5,330 nt of DNA, taken from the NCBI GenBank assembly GCA_017541365.1, contig JAFXZF010000055.1:1-5330 (forward strand), in the 5' to 3' direction. A model generated the notes under the pieces. The model searched no databases. It was not told where the DNA came from and saw only the letters and a program-made list of their open reading frames with translations. The stretch comes from Prevotella sp. (GTDB lineage: Bacteria; Bacteroidota; Bacteroidia; Bacteroidales; Bacteroidaceae). The position numbers and the translations under genes are program-made. This document shows, piece by piece, positions 5,113 to 5,330 of the stretch; within the stretch, counting starts at the first letter, position 1, and each line of letters begins with the position of its first letter.

Positions 5113-5330
5113 TACCATAATCACAAGACGACAAGAAAAAATCGAACTTATAAGCAGGTGCAAGACTGGCGACCGTCAAGCCTTGAACCTGCTATATTGC
5201 CATTATAGGCCGTATCTGCTAAATATCTGCAAGCATTACGCCAAGGAAGACCATGTGGCAGAAGACCTGTTGCATGACGCTTTTATCGTGATTCTCACCT
5301 CACTCGACAAACTGCGAGACACAGACAAAC
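5102..5330 (+). CDS. ECF-type sigma-70 family RNA polymerase sigma factor (N-terminal fragment)
   Basis: An open frame runs from the ATG at 5102 to the right edge (76 codons plus one base) and is incomplete. It shows the start of sigma region 2: after a short N-terminal extension, residues 21-46 (KTGDRQALNLLYCHYRPYLL continuing to ICKHY) match the ECF pattern G-D-x-x-A-x-x-x-L-Y-x-x-Y. Residues 53-72 (AEDLLHDAFIVILTSLDKLR) match region 2.2, which binds the beta-prime clamp and normally reads AEDLxQDxFxxxW. Regions 2.3-2.4 and 4 are outside the window. The start overlaps the lipoprotein gene by 11 nt in another frame, which suggests coupled translation. In Bacteroidetes such factors are often paired with an anti-sigma gene or surface-protein genes; none can be seen here before the edge. 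The family is clear; the subgroup and target genes are not. Confidence 0.88.
   Translation, partial: MQNNTIITRRQEKIELISRCKTGDRQALNLLYCHYRPYLLNICKHYAKEDHVAEDLLHDAFIVILTSLDKLRDTDK

Overview
The window looks like chromosomal DNA of a Bacteroidales bacterium, most likely Prevotellaceae or a close relative. The evidence is the Bacteroidetes-type promoter (TTTG, about 20 nt, TAnnTTTG) in front of several genes, the lack of Shine-Dalgarno sites, a lipoprotein signal ending in C-N-S-D-D-D (the Bacteroidetes surface-export pattern), AT-rich spacers, and protein sequences that resemble Bacteroides/Prevotella orthologues. The genus is inferred from sequence character and memory, not from a search.

Left part, minus strand (1-1508): a ribosome-centred set read right to left. 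It holds rsmA (16S rRNA dimethyladenosine transferase), frr (ribosome recycling factor) and the first 24 codons of rsgA (30S-assembly GTPase). frr and rsgA abut as TAAATG. The 76-nt spacer between rsmA and frr holds a small hairpin with an alternative pairing partner.

Centre (1509-1648): a divergent promoter region. Each side has a perfect TAnnTTTG box only 8 or 11 nt from the start codon, so rsmA and the rightward membrane-protein gene are both predicted to have extremely short 5' leaders. A 14-bp AT palindrome lies between the two promoters.

Right part, plus strand (1649-5330): a multi-pass membrane protein of the lysylphosphatidylglycerol synthase TM / flippase-like family; a spacer with a GC-rich hairpin and a 35-bp imperfect inverted repeat; pepD (M20 aminoacyl-histidine dipeptidase); a five-unit heptad repeat and a strong intrinsic terminator; then a new transcription unit with a predicted surface lipoprotein of unknown function. 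An ECF-type sigma factor gene starts inside the end of the lipoprotein gene and runs off the window.

Most of the window is conserved housekeeping sequence. The parts most worth a second look are the structured spacers around pepD, the near-leaderless divergent pair, and the translationally overlapping lipoprotein/sigma-factor pair. I found no RNA genes, CRISPR array, insertion sequence or prophage.
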